A DNA stretch of 64,000 nt from Symbiodinium natans (GCA_905221605.1 CAJNDS010002309.1:436913-500912); one strand, 5' to 3'. Positions 30,415 through 40,602 are shown, counted from the first letter of the stretch. The notes: generated by a model from the sequence alone, not told the origin. Made by a program: numbers and translations.

Positions 30415-30880
30415 CAGCCGGGTAGTGTTCTGGCCTCACGACCCTCGAAGCCCCGCACGCCCCAGACGCTTGCAGAACAAACTGCCCCAGTGATTGGGAC
30501 CATTTGACGAGCCAAGAGGCGAGCATCATGAGCATCAGCCGGGTAGTGTTCTGGCCTCACGGCCCTCACGCCCCAGACGCTTGCAGAAGAAACTGCTCCA
30601 GTCATTGCGACCATTTGATTTGACAAGCCAAGAGGCGAGCATCATGAGCATCAGCCGGGCAGTGTTCTGGCCTCACGGCCCTCGAAGCCCCAGACGCTTG
30701 CAGAACAAACTGCCCCAGTGATTGGGGTCATTTGACGGGCCAGGAGGCGGGCATCATGAGCATCAGCCGGGTAGTGTTCTGGCCTCACGGCCTCCGGAAG
30801 CCCCAGACGCTTGCAGAACAAACTGCCCCAGTGATTGGGCCGGGCCAGGAGGCTATCATCGCCCTAAACCCTAAACCCTA
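30415..30880 (-). repeat. 112-121 bp tandem repeat, 4 copies plus remnant
   Basis: Units start CAGCCGGG at 30415, 30536, 30652 and 30764, with a degenerate fifth near 30890. Each includes TTCTGGCCTCACG and CAGACGCTTGCAGAA. Unequal lengths come from small internal deletions. Open frames through it change between copies, so coding is unlikely. Confidence 0.88.
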
Positions 30881-31207
30881 AACCATGAGCACCAGCTGGG
30901 TTAGTGTTCTCCCCAGCTCTCTGAGGGGTCAGCAACATTCAGCAACCCACGGTTTAGGGTTTAGGGTTTAACCCTAAACCCTAAACCCCAAAACCCTAGC
31001 CTAAACCCTAAACCCGAAATCCAAACCCTAAACCAGCTAGGAGGCCTAAACCCTAAACCCTGAACCCTGAACCCTAAACCCTAAACCCTAAACCCTAAAC
31101 CCTAAACCCTAAACCCTAAACTTCCGTAAAGCCCTTAAACCCCCTAAAAAACAACCACCCAAAACCCGAAACCCGAAACCCTAAACCCTAAACCCTAAAC
31201 CCTAAAC

Positions 31208-31288
31208 CAGACACACTTCCGGGCCCCCAGGCGGATTGTACAGGATGGGCTCGTAGGGCTGCATCTTGCTGTACCATGTGAGGCAGCC
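31208..31288 (-). CDS. Candidate exon, 27 codons, phase 0
   Basis: CCAAACCCCCCAG| leads into GCLTWYSKMQPYEPILYNPP then GGPEVCL, ending TGTCTG|GTTTAGGG. Exactly 81 bp. Both splice signals are made by telomere-type repeat: a pyrimidine-rich CCCCAAACCCCCCAG acceptor and a GTTTAGGG donor. One of the best exon calls here. Confidence 0.58.
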
Positions 31289-32107
31289 CTGGGGGGTTTG
31301 GGGTTTAGGGTTTAGGGTTTGGGGTTTGGGGTTTGGGGTTTGGGGTTTGGGGTTTGGGGCTTGGGGCTTGGGGCTTGGGGCTTGGAAGTTTCGGGGTTTC
31401 GGGGCTTCGGGGTTTAAGGTTTATTGAAAATATGAAGGGTGCGGGTCGAGGAGTTTCGAGGAAAGGTTCGAAGAAAGTTTCTGTGGTTAACTAGAGTTTC
31501 TGCTTTTTACTTTTGAACAGTTTCATGTTACAGTGGCTCGAGGGTTTAGGGTTCAGGGTTTACTAAACCCTGCACAAGGATTGTTTCAGCACGAAACGCC
31601 AAGTGCCTACCCTCAACCTATGGAAAACGCCAGAGTCAAACCTTCAACCCTCTGCCCAGGGTCGTTTAAGCCTTCAAGGGGACAACCTCAATGCTAAACC
31701 CTAAACCCTAAACCCCATACCCTAAACCCTAAACCCTAAACCCTGAAACTCGACGTCCCAAGCAACACTTGTATCAGAGCCCTAGCAGCCCTGAACTCTG
31801 AAACGAAAACCAAGCAAGATTCGAGATTAGCCTAAACCCTTTAGGGTTTAGGCTTTAGGGTTTAGGGTTTAGGGTTTAGGGTTTAGGGTTTAGGGCTTAA
31901 CCCTCTCAGAAAAGTGCCTTCAGCTGCCTAGACCATACAGCCAGCCCAGAAGCAGACCCTGAACCCTGAACCACCCTAAACCTTGAACCGTGGCCTTTTG
32001 GCTTTAGGCTTTAGGCTGAAGGATTGGGGCCTGAGGCTTTAGGGTCTAGGTTTAGGGTTCAGGGTTCAGGGTTCAGGGTTCAGGGTTTAGGGTGTAGGGT
32101 CTTGGGT

Positions 32108-32430
32108 TTAGGGTTTAGGGTTTAGGGTTAGATCCTCAAGCCGAAACCTGGCGGTAGGCAGTTCCGACTCCCACGGCCTTGTACTTGCAAGGCGACGTCG
32201 AGACAGCCGGGTTCGCCTGGCATGGGAGAGTAGGGTCAGTGCCTGGGGGTGTGTTCGGATTCGGTTTACCAATGAAAGGTAATAATCCCCTATAATCCCC
32301 ACCGCAATAAGGAAGACAGGGTTCCGCAATAATTGGACCATGGCCCTGCATTGATTCTCTATTGAAGACACTAGGCTGCAGATCCCTGAGGTGCTGTAGC
32401 TTCGCATCTCCGCAAGCAAAACAAGAAGCC
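32108..32430 (-). CDS. Possible coding island
   Basis: Two minus frames are open. One (103 codons) contains NPVFLIAVGIIGDYYLSLVN, a possible membrane segment. The other continues to a TATATA tract at about 32600. The AATAATCCCCTATAATCCCC stretch resembles the cores of local TIR elements, so part of the openness may be fortuitous. Confidence 0.22.
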
Positions 32431-32639
32431 TGCCGACAGATTTTTGGACCCCCCCGAAAAATTTTCTTTAAATGTGGGGGGTTATCCCCATACGAAATCC
32501 ACCCTAATGGAAAGTAGTCTTCCGGCGGGCTTCCGGACGAAAAAATCTCTTCAAATGTGGGGGTATTGATTACACAGGTGCTCGGATTATTTTGTGTTCT
32601 TACATATATATATATATACACATATACATACATATGTCT

Positions 32640-32730
32640 ATTTCTCGAATTATTATTTTTCTTTTATTTGTTATTTGTTTTATTGCATTTTTCTTTTCGG
32701 GGGGGGGGGGTTCTTAAGCAAATGGTAGTA
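32640..32730. mobile_element. Family C element, copy 4, left arm unclear
   Basis: Right arm GGGTTCTTAAGCAAATGGTAG preceded by a 12-G run and T-rich sequence. The left side is TATATA-rich (32602-32640) and lacks a clear partner arm. Confidence 0.6.
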
Positions 32731-33379
32731 AATAAGCTAAGGGCCCACGTACCAACATAGGGTTTACCTAGGCTGCGAAGCACTTCCGATAGTATGACTT
32801 TGAGGATCAAGCATGTGCTCTTTAGGTACATTGTTAGATCGGGTCACACTCCAAATGCCAACCCGCCAGCCTTTGAGCAGTGTTCGGGGGGAGGCTTTCC
32901 TAGCCCTAAACCCTAAACCCTAAACCCCAAACCCTAAACCCCAAACCCTAAACCCTAAATTTAGGGCTTTGGGGATGCGCTGCGCGTCCGCACAGTCTGC
33001 GGGATGCCAAAAAGAGATGATTGGTGGCCGCCTAGCAAAACTCCACCATCTCAGTACTGCCTGGGATTTAAGGTTGAGGGCCTACGGTTAAGGGTTTAGG
33101 GTTTAGGGTTTAGGGTTTAGGGTTTAGGGTTGAGGGTTTAGGGTTTAGGGTTTAGCGTCAAAAGATGCAGAACTTCGCGTGCTTGCTGATTCTACTTCAA
33201 GGATCAGGGGACTTCGTAAGCGGTGTTGTAAGTAAGGAAAGTATACCGATCCTCCAAGTAGAAGCACTTGAGAGAGGTGACTTCTCTCCACGGACGCTTT
33301 CTTTGTACGAGACGTGCTTGCCATAGTTTTGTTTAAAGTGTAGGGTTTAGGGTTTAGGGCTTAGGGCTTAGGGCTTAGG

Positions 33380-33643
33380 GTCCGCCGACCCTGGCGTGTT
33401 GGATGGGAAAAGGTCTTTCTTCCTTACCCCCCCAAAACGCGGGGGGGGGGGGGTACCCCGCCAGCTTTTCCGTGGAGGAACAGGCCCCTACCCCCCCCCC
33501 CCCCTACCCCCCCCCCCCACCCCCCCCCCCACCCCCCCCCCCCCCACCCACCCCCAACCCCCCCCCCGCAACAGGAACCGCAAACAAAATCACCAAACCC
33601 CAAACCTTAAACTTGTTCTCCTGCGGGTCGGCGGCTTGAGCCG
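33380..33643. mobile_element. Family L element, copy 2
   Basis: GTCCGCCGACCCTGGCGTGT start, poly-G then long poly-C interior, and TGCGGGTCGGCGGCTTGAGC end. Shorter than the other two, and lacks the AGGCTCTTAAATTT tail. Confidence 0.75.
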
Positions 33644-34084
33644 GTTTAGGGTTTAGGGTTTAGGGTTGAGGGTTGAGGGTTGAGGGTTGAGGGCTGCTAT
33701 GTATTTGGTCAGAGGCGCAGCGACTGAAAGCCAATAGTTGAAGAAGCGCTGCAATCTTAAAGTCCTGGAGGCCTACACCCTACACTACACTGCAACCCTA
33801 AGTTTAGGGTTTAGGGTTTAGAGTTAAGGGTCTAGGATTTAGGTTTACCCTTACTAAACCCTAATTCCTGTAGGGTTGTTTTTTGGGCAGGGGAGGCGGG
33901 GGGGGGCAGGGTTGGGGACCTTCAACCCAGTCAAGCCCTACTGCCTAAGTTCTAGAATTCTGGAAAGCCTAGGATGGCCCTTAAGACCCTCTGAAAAATG
34001 TTCGTGAATATGATCCTCTTAAACCCAGTAAGGGAAAACAGAACGTATTTCGAAGGCCTACCAGAAACCCTATTCTGTGCAATC

Positions 34085-34550
34085 GGTTTAGGGTTTAGGG
34101 TTTAGGGTTTAGGGTTTAGGGTTTAGGGTTTAGGGTTTAGGGTTTAGGGTGTAGGGGGTTTAGGGTGTAGGGGGTTTAGGGTTTAGCGTTTAAATTTAGG
34201 GTTTAGGGTTTAGGGTTTAGGTTTTAGGGTTTAGGGTTTAGGGTTTAGGGTTTAGGGATTAGGGACTAACCCTACTTGCTAAGTCAAGAGGGCTTCCAAG
34301 TAAGGCGAAGCGAGCTCGGCGGCACGGCTGCTAAGACCGGGTTCGACCCGTTGAACTCGAAGATGTAGAGGCCAGGGTCGAAGCCTGGCAGCTGCGTTTA
34401 CGGTGTTTAGGGTTTGGGGTTTAGGGTTTAGGGTTTCGGGTTTAGGGTTTAGGGTTTAGGGTTTAGGGTTTAGGGTTTAGGGTTTAGGGTTTAGGGTTTT
34501 GGGTTTAGGGTTTAGGGTTTAGGGTTTAGGGTTTAGGGTTTAGGGTTTGG
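34085..34550 (+). repeat. TTTAGGG arrays around the exon 34338-34384
   Basis: Two G-strand arrays (34085-34262 and 34403-34550) flank one island. Both have the same orientation, so this exon lacks complementary arrays at its two sides. Confidence 0.92.
34338..34384 (-). CDS. Candidate exon with N[KG]SNPV motif, copy 2
   Basis: GCTGCCAG| leads into FDPGLYIFEFNGSNP and ends ACCCG|GTCTTAG. Read on, it gives NGSNPVLAAVPPSS, which matches NKSNPVSMPVAI at 13988-14087. NGS is a glycosylation sequon. The exon may extend further if GTCTTAG is not used. Confidence 0.5.
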
Positions 34551-34681
34551 AGCCCGCGTTACTAGGGTTCAGAGTTTGGGGCTTGGGCTTTGATGTCTCA
34601 GGCTTTAAGGACTTAGGCGTAGCAGGCTCCACTGGTCAAGCAGCTCCATACATGCTAAGCCGTACTCGGAAGCCCTCCTTG

Positions 34682-34772
34682 AGTTTGTAAGTAGGGTTAG
34701 CAAGGTGTTGGTTGTGGGGATTATAGTAGGGTTTGTAAGGATACTTTGGGGGAGCAGACTTGCTAAGTCCAA
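34682..34772. mobile_element. Family J element, copy 2
   Basis: GGTTAGCAAGGTGTTGGTTG to AGCAGACTTGCTAAGTCC, core GGGGATTATAGTAGGG. Ends are complementary (TTAGCAAG / CTTGCTAA). Confidence 0.68.
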
Positions 34773-35105
34773 AACCCCCTAATCCCTAAACCCTAAACCC
34801 TAAACCCTAAACCCTACACCCTAGACACTAAACAGAGCTTCTAAGTGTGGGGCCACAGGAACCATGTTGGCAACTTTCGGGAAGTCTTCAAGGCCATTCT
34901 GAGGTTTGAGCAGAATATTTCATCAGAGTCCTAAGACCTGAGCCACGAGCCTTTTGGGGTTTAGCGTTTAGGGTTTCGGGTTTGGGGTTTAGGGTTTGGG
35001 GTTAAGCGTTTAGGTTTGGGGTTTAGGGTTTAGGGTTTGGGGCCGGGGTTAGGGTTTAGGGTCAGCCCTAAAACCTTGAGCCCTGAACCCCGAATCCTGC
35101 AAAAC

Positions 35106-35186
35106 GGCGCCTGTGGTGTTGGCGCGAAACTCAATCCGAACTTCACCCAGAGGGGTGCCCAGGTAGTCGCCGATCTCGAGGCAGCG
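35106..35186 (-). CDS. Candidate exon, 27 codons, phase 0
   Basis: CCAAACAG| leads into RCLEIGDYLGTPLGEVRIEF then RANTTGA, ending GCGCC|GTTTTGC. Exactly 81 bp like 31208-31288. Contains the sequon NTT. Very protein-like. Confidence 0.56.
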
Positions 35187-35782
35187 CTGTTTGGGGTTCA
35201 GGGTGTAGGGTTGAGGGTTTGGGGTTTAGGGTTTAGGGTTTAGGGTTTAGGGTTTAGGGTTTATGGTTTAGGGTTCCAAGGACGCACCCTAGGGATCATC
35301 TGCTGCCTGGAGCTCTGTTTTTGGGTGCTGAGGTTGCTTAGAAGCCCTAAGCCCTAAACCAAAGAGGGTTTAGGGTTGAGGGTTGAGGGTTTAGGGTTTA
35401 GGGTTTAGGGTTTAGGGTATAGGGTTTAGGGTTTGGGGTTTGGGGTTTAGGGTTTAGGGTTTAGGGTTTAGGGCTTGGGGCTTGGGGTTTAGGGTTTAGG
35501 ATTTAGGGCTTAAACCCAAAACCCTAAGCCCCAAGCCCTGAACCCTAAACTTCCAACTGCTACTTGTTTACCTACCTCACCCTAAACTACAAGAATCTCA
35601 CCACTAGAATCTCAACCATTTCGGAACCCCCAAACCCTAAATCCCAAATGCCAGAGGCCTCACACCTCGAGCACTCTTGGCCCGTGCGAATGGTTTAGGG
35701 TTTAGGGTTTAGGGCTTAGGGTTTAGGGTTTAGGGTTTGGGGTTTAGTGTTTAGGGTTTAGGGTTTAGGGTTTAGGGTCTGT

Positions 35783-35860
35783 TTCCGCTTTCATCTACAC
35801 CACGACTCCAGCGCGATCTTCACTCCCAGGCCCAAAGGCCTTGCTGCGGGTAAACCCGAG
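35783..35860 (+). CDS. Possible plus-strand exon
   Basis: The plus frame reads RFHLHHDSSAIFTPRPKGLA, with a possible donor CTGCGG|GTAAAC. The minus strand is interrupted by stops here. Low support. Confidence 0.27.
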
Positions 35861-36607
35861 ACGCAACCCGTACCCTGCACACCCGAAACCCCGAAACCCC
35901 GAACCCTGGGCCCTAGAAATCCTAGACAACCCTAAACCCTAAACCCTAAACCCTAAACCCTAAACCCTAAACCCTAAACCCTAAACCCTAAACCCTAAAC
36001 CCTAAACCCTAAACCCTAAACCCTAAACCCCATGGTTGCAAACCCTAAACCCTAAACGTCCCTCAACCCTGCCTTCTCCAGGGCCCCAATGAACCAGACC
36101 CACCTGGACAGTGGTCGAGGCAGCGTAGGATTGGTCTGACTTTAGGGTCCCTTGGCAGTTTGAGGTTCAAGGTTTAGGGCTTGGGGTTTACGGCTTGGGG
36201 TTTGGGGTCTAGAGTTTAGTTCGTCCTAAACCCTAAACCCGAAACCCGAAACCCGAAACTCGAAACCCATAAAAAGGGCAGAGCCGAATGTCAACCATCC
36301 GCTTTTGGATGCCTCAGGGGGCTCGGGGCTTGGGGGCTTCGGGGTTCGGAGTGCGTGTAGGGCTCAAGGGGCAGGCTTCCTGAGGGGGAGGTTTTAAGTT
36401 TTGGGTTTAGGGTTTAGGGTTTGGGGTTTAGGGTTTAGGATTTAGGGTTCAGGGTTAAGGGCCGTTTAGGGTTCGGGGTTGAAGGTTCAGGGGCTTAATT
36501 AGAGCCTTTTGGGGTCTGTTTCTCCCCACGGCTCTGCAAGGCTTTTGGTCCAACGTCGCGGTGATCAGCGCCCAAGCGGCGCCAGGAGTGCTCCTCGCGG
36601 CGAGCAG

Positions 36608-37627
36608 TCAAACGAAGCTCTGCAGCTTTACCGGCGCGTACCAGATTATGATTGTCCCCTGCGAGTACTCGTCATTGCTTCCTGAAAGGATCTGGGCGCC
36701 ATATGGGCTGTAGGCCACGGAAGTCACATTACCGGCGTGACTGTTCAGCTCCTGCATGCACGTGCCAGACCCGGCATCCCACACTTTGATGATCCCGTCC
36801 TCACTTCCGGAAATGAAGTTGGCTCCATCCGGACTGTAGGCCACAGAGTTCACAGATGAAAGGACCCCACAGGTGAGTGTCTGCAAGCAGGTGCCCGAGG
36901 CGGCATCCCACACCTTGATGGTCCCATCCCAACTTCCGGACATGACGTGGGCTCCATCCGGGCTGTAGGCCACGGAGCTGACGGCCATGGCGTGGCCAGC
37001 GAACGTCTCCAAGAGGGCGCCGGTGGCGACATCCCACATCTTGACGGTCTTGTTGGAGTTGCCTGAAATGATGTGGGCGCCATCCGGACTGTAGGCCACG
37101 CAGTAGATGAACGAGTGGTCGGTCAATGTCCGCAGGCACTCACCCGACCTGGCATCCCAAACCTTGATGGTGTTGTCGTAACTTCCGGAAACTATCTTAG
37201 AACCGTCCGGGCTGTAGGCCACGGAAGCTACGGCCTTGTCGTGACCGGTGAGCGTTTGCACGCACCTACCGGTGATGGCATCCCACACCTTGAGGGTCGC
37301 GTCCCAACTTCCGGAAACGACGTGGGTGCCGTCTGGGCTGTAGGCCACGGAGCTCACCTTTTGCTTGTGGCCAGTGAGCGTTTGCAAGCACGTGCCTGTG
37401 GCGGCATCCCACACACGAACCATGGTGTCCGTGGAGCCAGAGACCAAGTTCGCTCCATCCGGGGACCACTGCACCGAAATGAGCTGCGACCCGACCCGAA
37501 TCGTCCGATTTGGAAGCTCGACCCCCTTCAGTGAAGTCTCAGCATGCGCAGCCCGCGCCGCCGCCTGTTGTAGGATGGAGGCCATTGCCAGGAGCCCGAG
37601 GCCGAGACCTTTGGAGCTGAAAGCCAT
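36608..37627 (-). CDS. Seven-bladed WD40 beta-propeller protein, complete and intron-free
   Basis: 339 residues from ATG to TGA, with no intron. Seven WD40 blades fill residues 41-333. Each has a [WY]SPDG turn (YSPYG in blade 7) and the first six close with a VWDA-like strand, so the propeller is complete. WD40 propellers are protein-binding scaffolds; no partner or catalytic domain is visible. Residues 1-30 are hydrophobic and Ala-rich and end in AHA, resembling a signal or transit peptide, so a non-cytosolic location is possible. The blades are also close at DNA level (an ACTTCCGGA block recurs in most), which suggests recent internal duplication or gene conversion. Telomere-type arrays flank it at about 36410-36480 and from 37659, about 30 bp upstream of the ATG. 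It is the only island over 1 kb and the only clear full gene here. Confidence 0.93.
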   Translation of the reverse strand: MAFSSKGLGLGLLAMASILQQAAARAAHAETSLKGVELPNRTIRVGSQLISVQWSPDGANLVSGSTDTMVRVWDAATGTCLQTLTGHKQKVSSVAYSPDGTHVVSGSWDATLKVWDAITGRCVQTLTGHDKAVASVAYSPDGSKIVSGSYDNTIKVWDARSGECLRTLTDHSFIYCVAYSPDGAHIISGNSNKTVKMWDVATGALLETFAGHAMAVSSVAYSPDGAHVMSGSWDGTIKVWDAASGTCLQTLTCGVLSSVNSVAYSPDGANFISGSEDGIIKVWDAGSGTCMQELNSHAGNVTSVAYSPYGAQILSGSNDEYSQGTIIIWYAPVKLQSFV

Positions 37628-38195
37628 GGCTTCAAGAAGTGCTCCTTTAAAGCATACGGTTTAGGGTTTAGGGTTTAGGGTTTAGGGTTTAGGGTTTAGG
37701 GCTTAGGGCTTAGGGCTTAGGGCTTAGGGCTTAGGGCTTAGGGCTTAGGGTTTAGAGGTTCAGGGTTTAGTAATTTTGGGTTTTGATAACTCACACAGTA
37801 TTTAGGTTTTACCTGTGAAGCCAATCACAACTAACCTGCCGTTTCAAGGCCTCCAAGTAAGGCCTCATAAACCTACTGTTCTGTCGGGTTTGTGGGCACA
37901 GGTAGGGTTTAGGATTTTGGATTTCAGGCCTTAAGGTTTAGGGCAAGTTTGAACCCTGAGCTCCTCTGCTATCCCTATGAGCACTGAGGGTTTGAGCCAA
38001 GATGGCCGTTTCAGGTTTAGGGTCTGCTTATGTGCTTGCTTGCTACCACCATGGTACCCCCAAGTATCGTAAACCACCATATTGCAGCAAACCCTAAACC
38101 CTAAACCCTAAACCCTAAACCCTAAACCCTAAACCCTAAACCCTAAACCCTAAACCCCAAACCCCAAACCCTAAACCCTAAACCGAAACCACCCC

Positions 38196-38270
38196 CAAAC
38201 ACTCCTCAGATCACAGGCCCTCCCGCCGCCTGCAGCGAAGTCCTCGAGGCGCCGGTAGGGAACCCAACTC
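38196..38270 (-). CDS. Candidate exon
   Basis: CCCTTGCCAAG| leads into SWVPYRRLEDFAAGGGRACD then LRSVW. Acceptor of the same type as at 13150-13242. The donor is not placed. Confidence 0.42.
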
Positions 38271-38783
38271 CTTGGCAAGGGTTTAGGGTTTAGGGTTTAG
38301 GGTTTAGGGTTTAGGGTTTGGGGTTTAGGGTTGTTTAGGGTTTGGGGTTTAGGGTTTAGGGTTTGGGGTTTGGGGTTTGGGGTTTGGGGTTTGGGGTTCG
38401 GGGTTTGGGGTTTGGGGTTTGGGGTTTGGGGTGTAGGGTGCAGTAGGGTTTGGGGTTTGGGGTTGAGAGGTGCGGAATCGGCCGTGTGGTTCGTCCACCC
38501 AGCGTTGTCCGCAGCCAGGCAGAAGGCACGTGGAGGGCCCTACACCCTAAACCCTAAACCTAAACCCTAAGCCCTAAACCCTAAACCCCAAACCCTAAAC
38601 CCTAAACCCCAAACCTTCTTCTCCAGGAGAGAAGCCCAAGGGGTAGCGGTAGAGCTGCTGGGGGTCTCGTGGGTTTGCTCGCCCAGCTCTGTCCTGGTTG
38701 GCTTCTTCAAAGCCTTGGAATAAAAGCCCTAAACCCTAAACCCTAAACCCTAAACCCTAAACCCTAAACCCTAAACCCTGAAC

Positions 38784-38907
38784 CTTGTAACTCAGTCTTG
38801 GCCTTCGGCTTGCCAGCACCTTTGGCGAACTTTCCTGGCTTGCTCTTGGCCACTGTCGACTTTGGTGCTTTGGTCTTATTCTGTGCACTGGCTTTCGCCT
38901 TCGCCAT
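38784..38907 (-). CDS. First exon of a small Lys/Ala-rich basic protein
   Basis: An ATG at 38907 opens 41 codons reading MAKAKASAQNKTKAPKSTVA, then KSKPGKFAKGAGKPKAKTEL. The exon ends ACAAG|GTTCAGGG, where the donor GT falls in a telomere-type repeat. About a third of residues are Lys and no acidic residue occurs before residue 39. This suits the N-terminal tail of a histone H1-like, HMG-like or ribosomal protein, or a dinoflagellate basic nuclear protein. The family cannot be fixed from the tail. A CACTTAG| site about 30 bp upstream of the ATG could be a trans-splicing acceptor. Two other open frames overlap but are less protein-like. Confidence 0.5.
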
Positions 38908-39599
38908 GGCGGATGGCAGAACACAAAACCTAAGTGTGAACGAGGCTCCTGTGGTGGATCAGCGTGCTGCAAACATGCTAGGAGTAAATGACAAGTCAAG
39001 GGGGGAGTACCCTAAACCCTAAACCCTAAACCTTAAACCCTAAACCCCAAACCCTAAACCCTAAAACCTAAGGTTCCCTAATACTCCCGAGAACCCTAGA
39101 GAAGAGGCTTAGGAGCTGAGGGGGTTTAGGGTTTAGCTAAACCCCAAACCCTAAACCCCAAACCCCAAACCCTAAACCCCAAACCCTACACCCTAAACCC
39201 TAAATTGCAGGATGTTGTTCAGGCTTGAATAGGGGCGATGAAATCACTTAAGCTTTATGGGCTTAGGGTTAAGCCTAAACCCTAAACCCTAAACCCTAAA
39301 CACTAAACCCTAAACCCTAAACCCTAAACCCTAAACCCTAAACCCCACGCTGGACGCGCACCGCATCCCCGTGATGCAATGGCTCCTATCCCCTCGAGGG
39401 GTGGTGTAGGATTTAGACAGCTCAGCCGTTGCAGCCAACTTTCGAACCACGCCGGACCGTGCACTGTAAAACCCACAACCCTCAACTCCTAACTAAGGGT
39501 TTAGGGTTCAAGGGTTTAGGGGTTTAAGGGTTTAGCTTTCCGGGTTTCCCCTAGACCCTAACACCTCAACCCAACCTGCAACCCCTAGGCAAAAAGCAC

Positions 39600-39663
39600 A
39601 ACACGCTAAGGGCGGCGCCGTGGCCGCACGCACCGTGAGATACCGGGTGTCTTCAACGAAGTC
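39600..39663 (-). CDS. Candidate exon
   Basis: GCACCAAAG| leads into DFVEDTRYLTVRAATAPP. Plausible beta-strand content. The 3' edge is undefined. Confidence 0.4.
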
Positions 39664-39769
39664 CTTTGGTGCGAGTTGAGGGGAGGTTTGGGGACCCTAA
39701 ACCCTAAACCCCAAACCCTAAACCCTAAACCCTAAACCCGGCACTACACAACAGTATAGGATTCTATCA

Positions 39770-39930
39770 AGGTTCAGGCTCCAAACGTCTGAGATGTTCG
39801 GAATTGGGACTTATAGGGCCATGACATGCTGGAAGGGCGCCACTGGGCATCCTTTGATGCCGTCATTGCCGGCACTTACACACAAGACAAGAGGACAGGG
39901 GGGGGGAGGGGGTGGGGGGAGGGGGCGCCC
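39770..39930. other. Unique spacer, no gene seen
   Basis: Contains a GGGGGGGAGGGGGTGGGGGG run at about 39899. No convincing frame. Confidence 0.4.
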
Positions 39931-40019
39931 TAAACCCTAAAGCCTAAAGCCAGAAACCCAAAACCCTAAACCGGGGGGGAGAGGGGGGGTTCCTTACTCA
40001 CTGACAACCATCCTCAGCC

Positions 40020-40073
40020 ATGCGCAAGTGCAAGAACTGCTGTGCTAAGGACTTCCGTAAGGCTCAAATTCAG
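40020..40073 (+). CDS. Possible plus-strand coding segment
   Basis: Reads MRKCKNCCAKDFRKAQIQ and then enters TTTAGGG repeat. The CxxCC and basic residues could be part of a metal-binding segment. The minus strand is less open. Short. Confidence 0.27.
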
Positions 40074-40109
40074 GGTTTAGGGTTTAGGGTTTGGGGTTTG
40101 GGTTTAGGG

Positions 40110-40450
40110 TTTGGCGGCGTGTTGGATGGGTTTCTGGAGGTGAAAACCTCCCTCTTTCCCTCCCCACCCACACCGCGTAAACTCATGCACCATAGGCGGT
40201 TTCGCACAGGGCATAGGGGCTCTTCCCCCCTAACCCCCCCCGCCCCTAAGCCCCCCCTCCCCCCCCCCCCCCCCCCCACCCACTCCCCCACTCCCCCTTC
40301 CCCCGCCCCCCCCCCCCCTAGCCCCCGCCCAAACCTTCCGCCAGGCTGGCCCCACCCCCCACCCCCCCACCCAGACCCGAACCGACCGCAAACCCAATCC
40401 ACCAAGTTCTCCTGCGGGGTCGGCGGCTTGAGCCGGAGGCTCTTAAATTT
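40110..40450. mobile_element. Family L element, copy 3
   Basis: GGCGGCGTGTTGGATGGGTT and GGAGGTGAAAACCTCCCTCT on the left, poly-C interior, GGTCGGCGGCTTGAGCCGGA then GGCTCTTAAATTT on the right. Over 90% like copy 1 at both ends; the interior differs. Confidence 0.78.
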
Positions 40451-40462
40451 AGGGTTTAGGGT

Positions 40463-40602
40463 TTTTCAATTCTACTGCCTGCTCTTGGGGCCCCTGCTGG
40501 ATAGTTATCGATCTCCATCTGCTGGTACGGCCACACGACCTCCAGGGCAAACCAAACCAAAGGCCCCTCAAGCCGATCGAAACCGGCTCCAAAAAAACGA
40601 GG
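40463..40602 (+). CDS. Possible plus-strand exon
   Basis: The plus frame reads FYCLLLGPLLDSYRSPSAGT then a basic Pro/Lys stretch (GQTKPKAPQADRNRLQKNE). The minus strand has stops in all frames. It lies directly right of family L element 3. No family recognised. Confidence 0.3.

Noticed and set aside
32598-32640. TATA-rich tract as promoter
   Set aside because: Simple TA/CATA repeat beside a family C element, with no gene start downstream.
36801-37664. Several overlapping frames on both strands of the WD40 gene
   Set aside because: Shadows of the 339-codon gene. They lack domains, and the WD40 frame explains the constraint.
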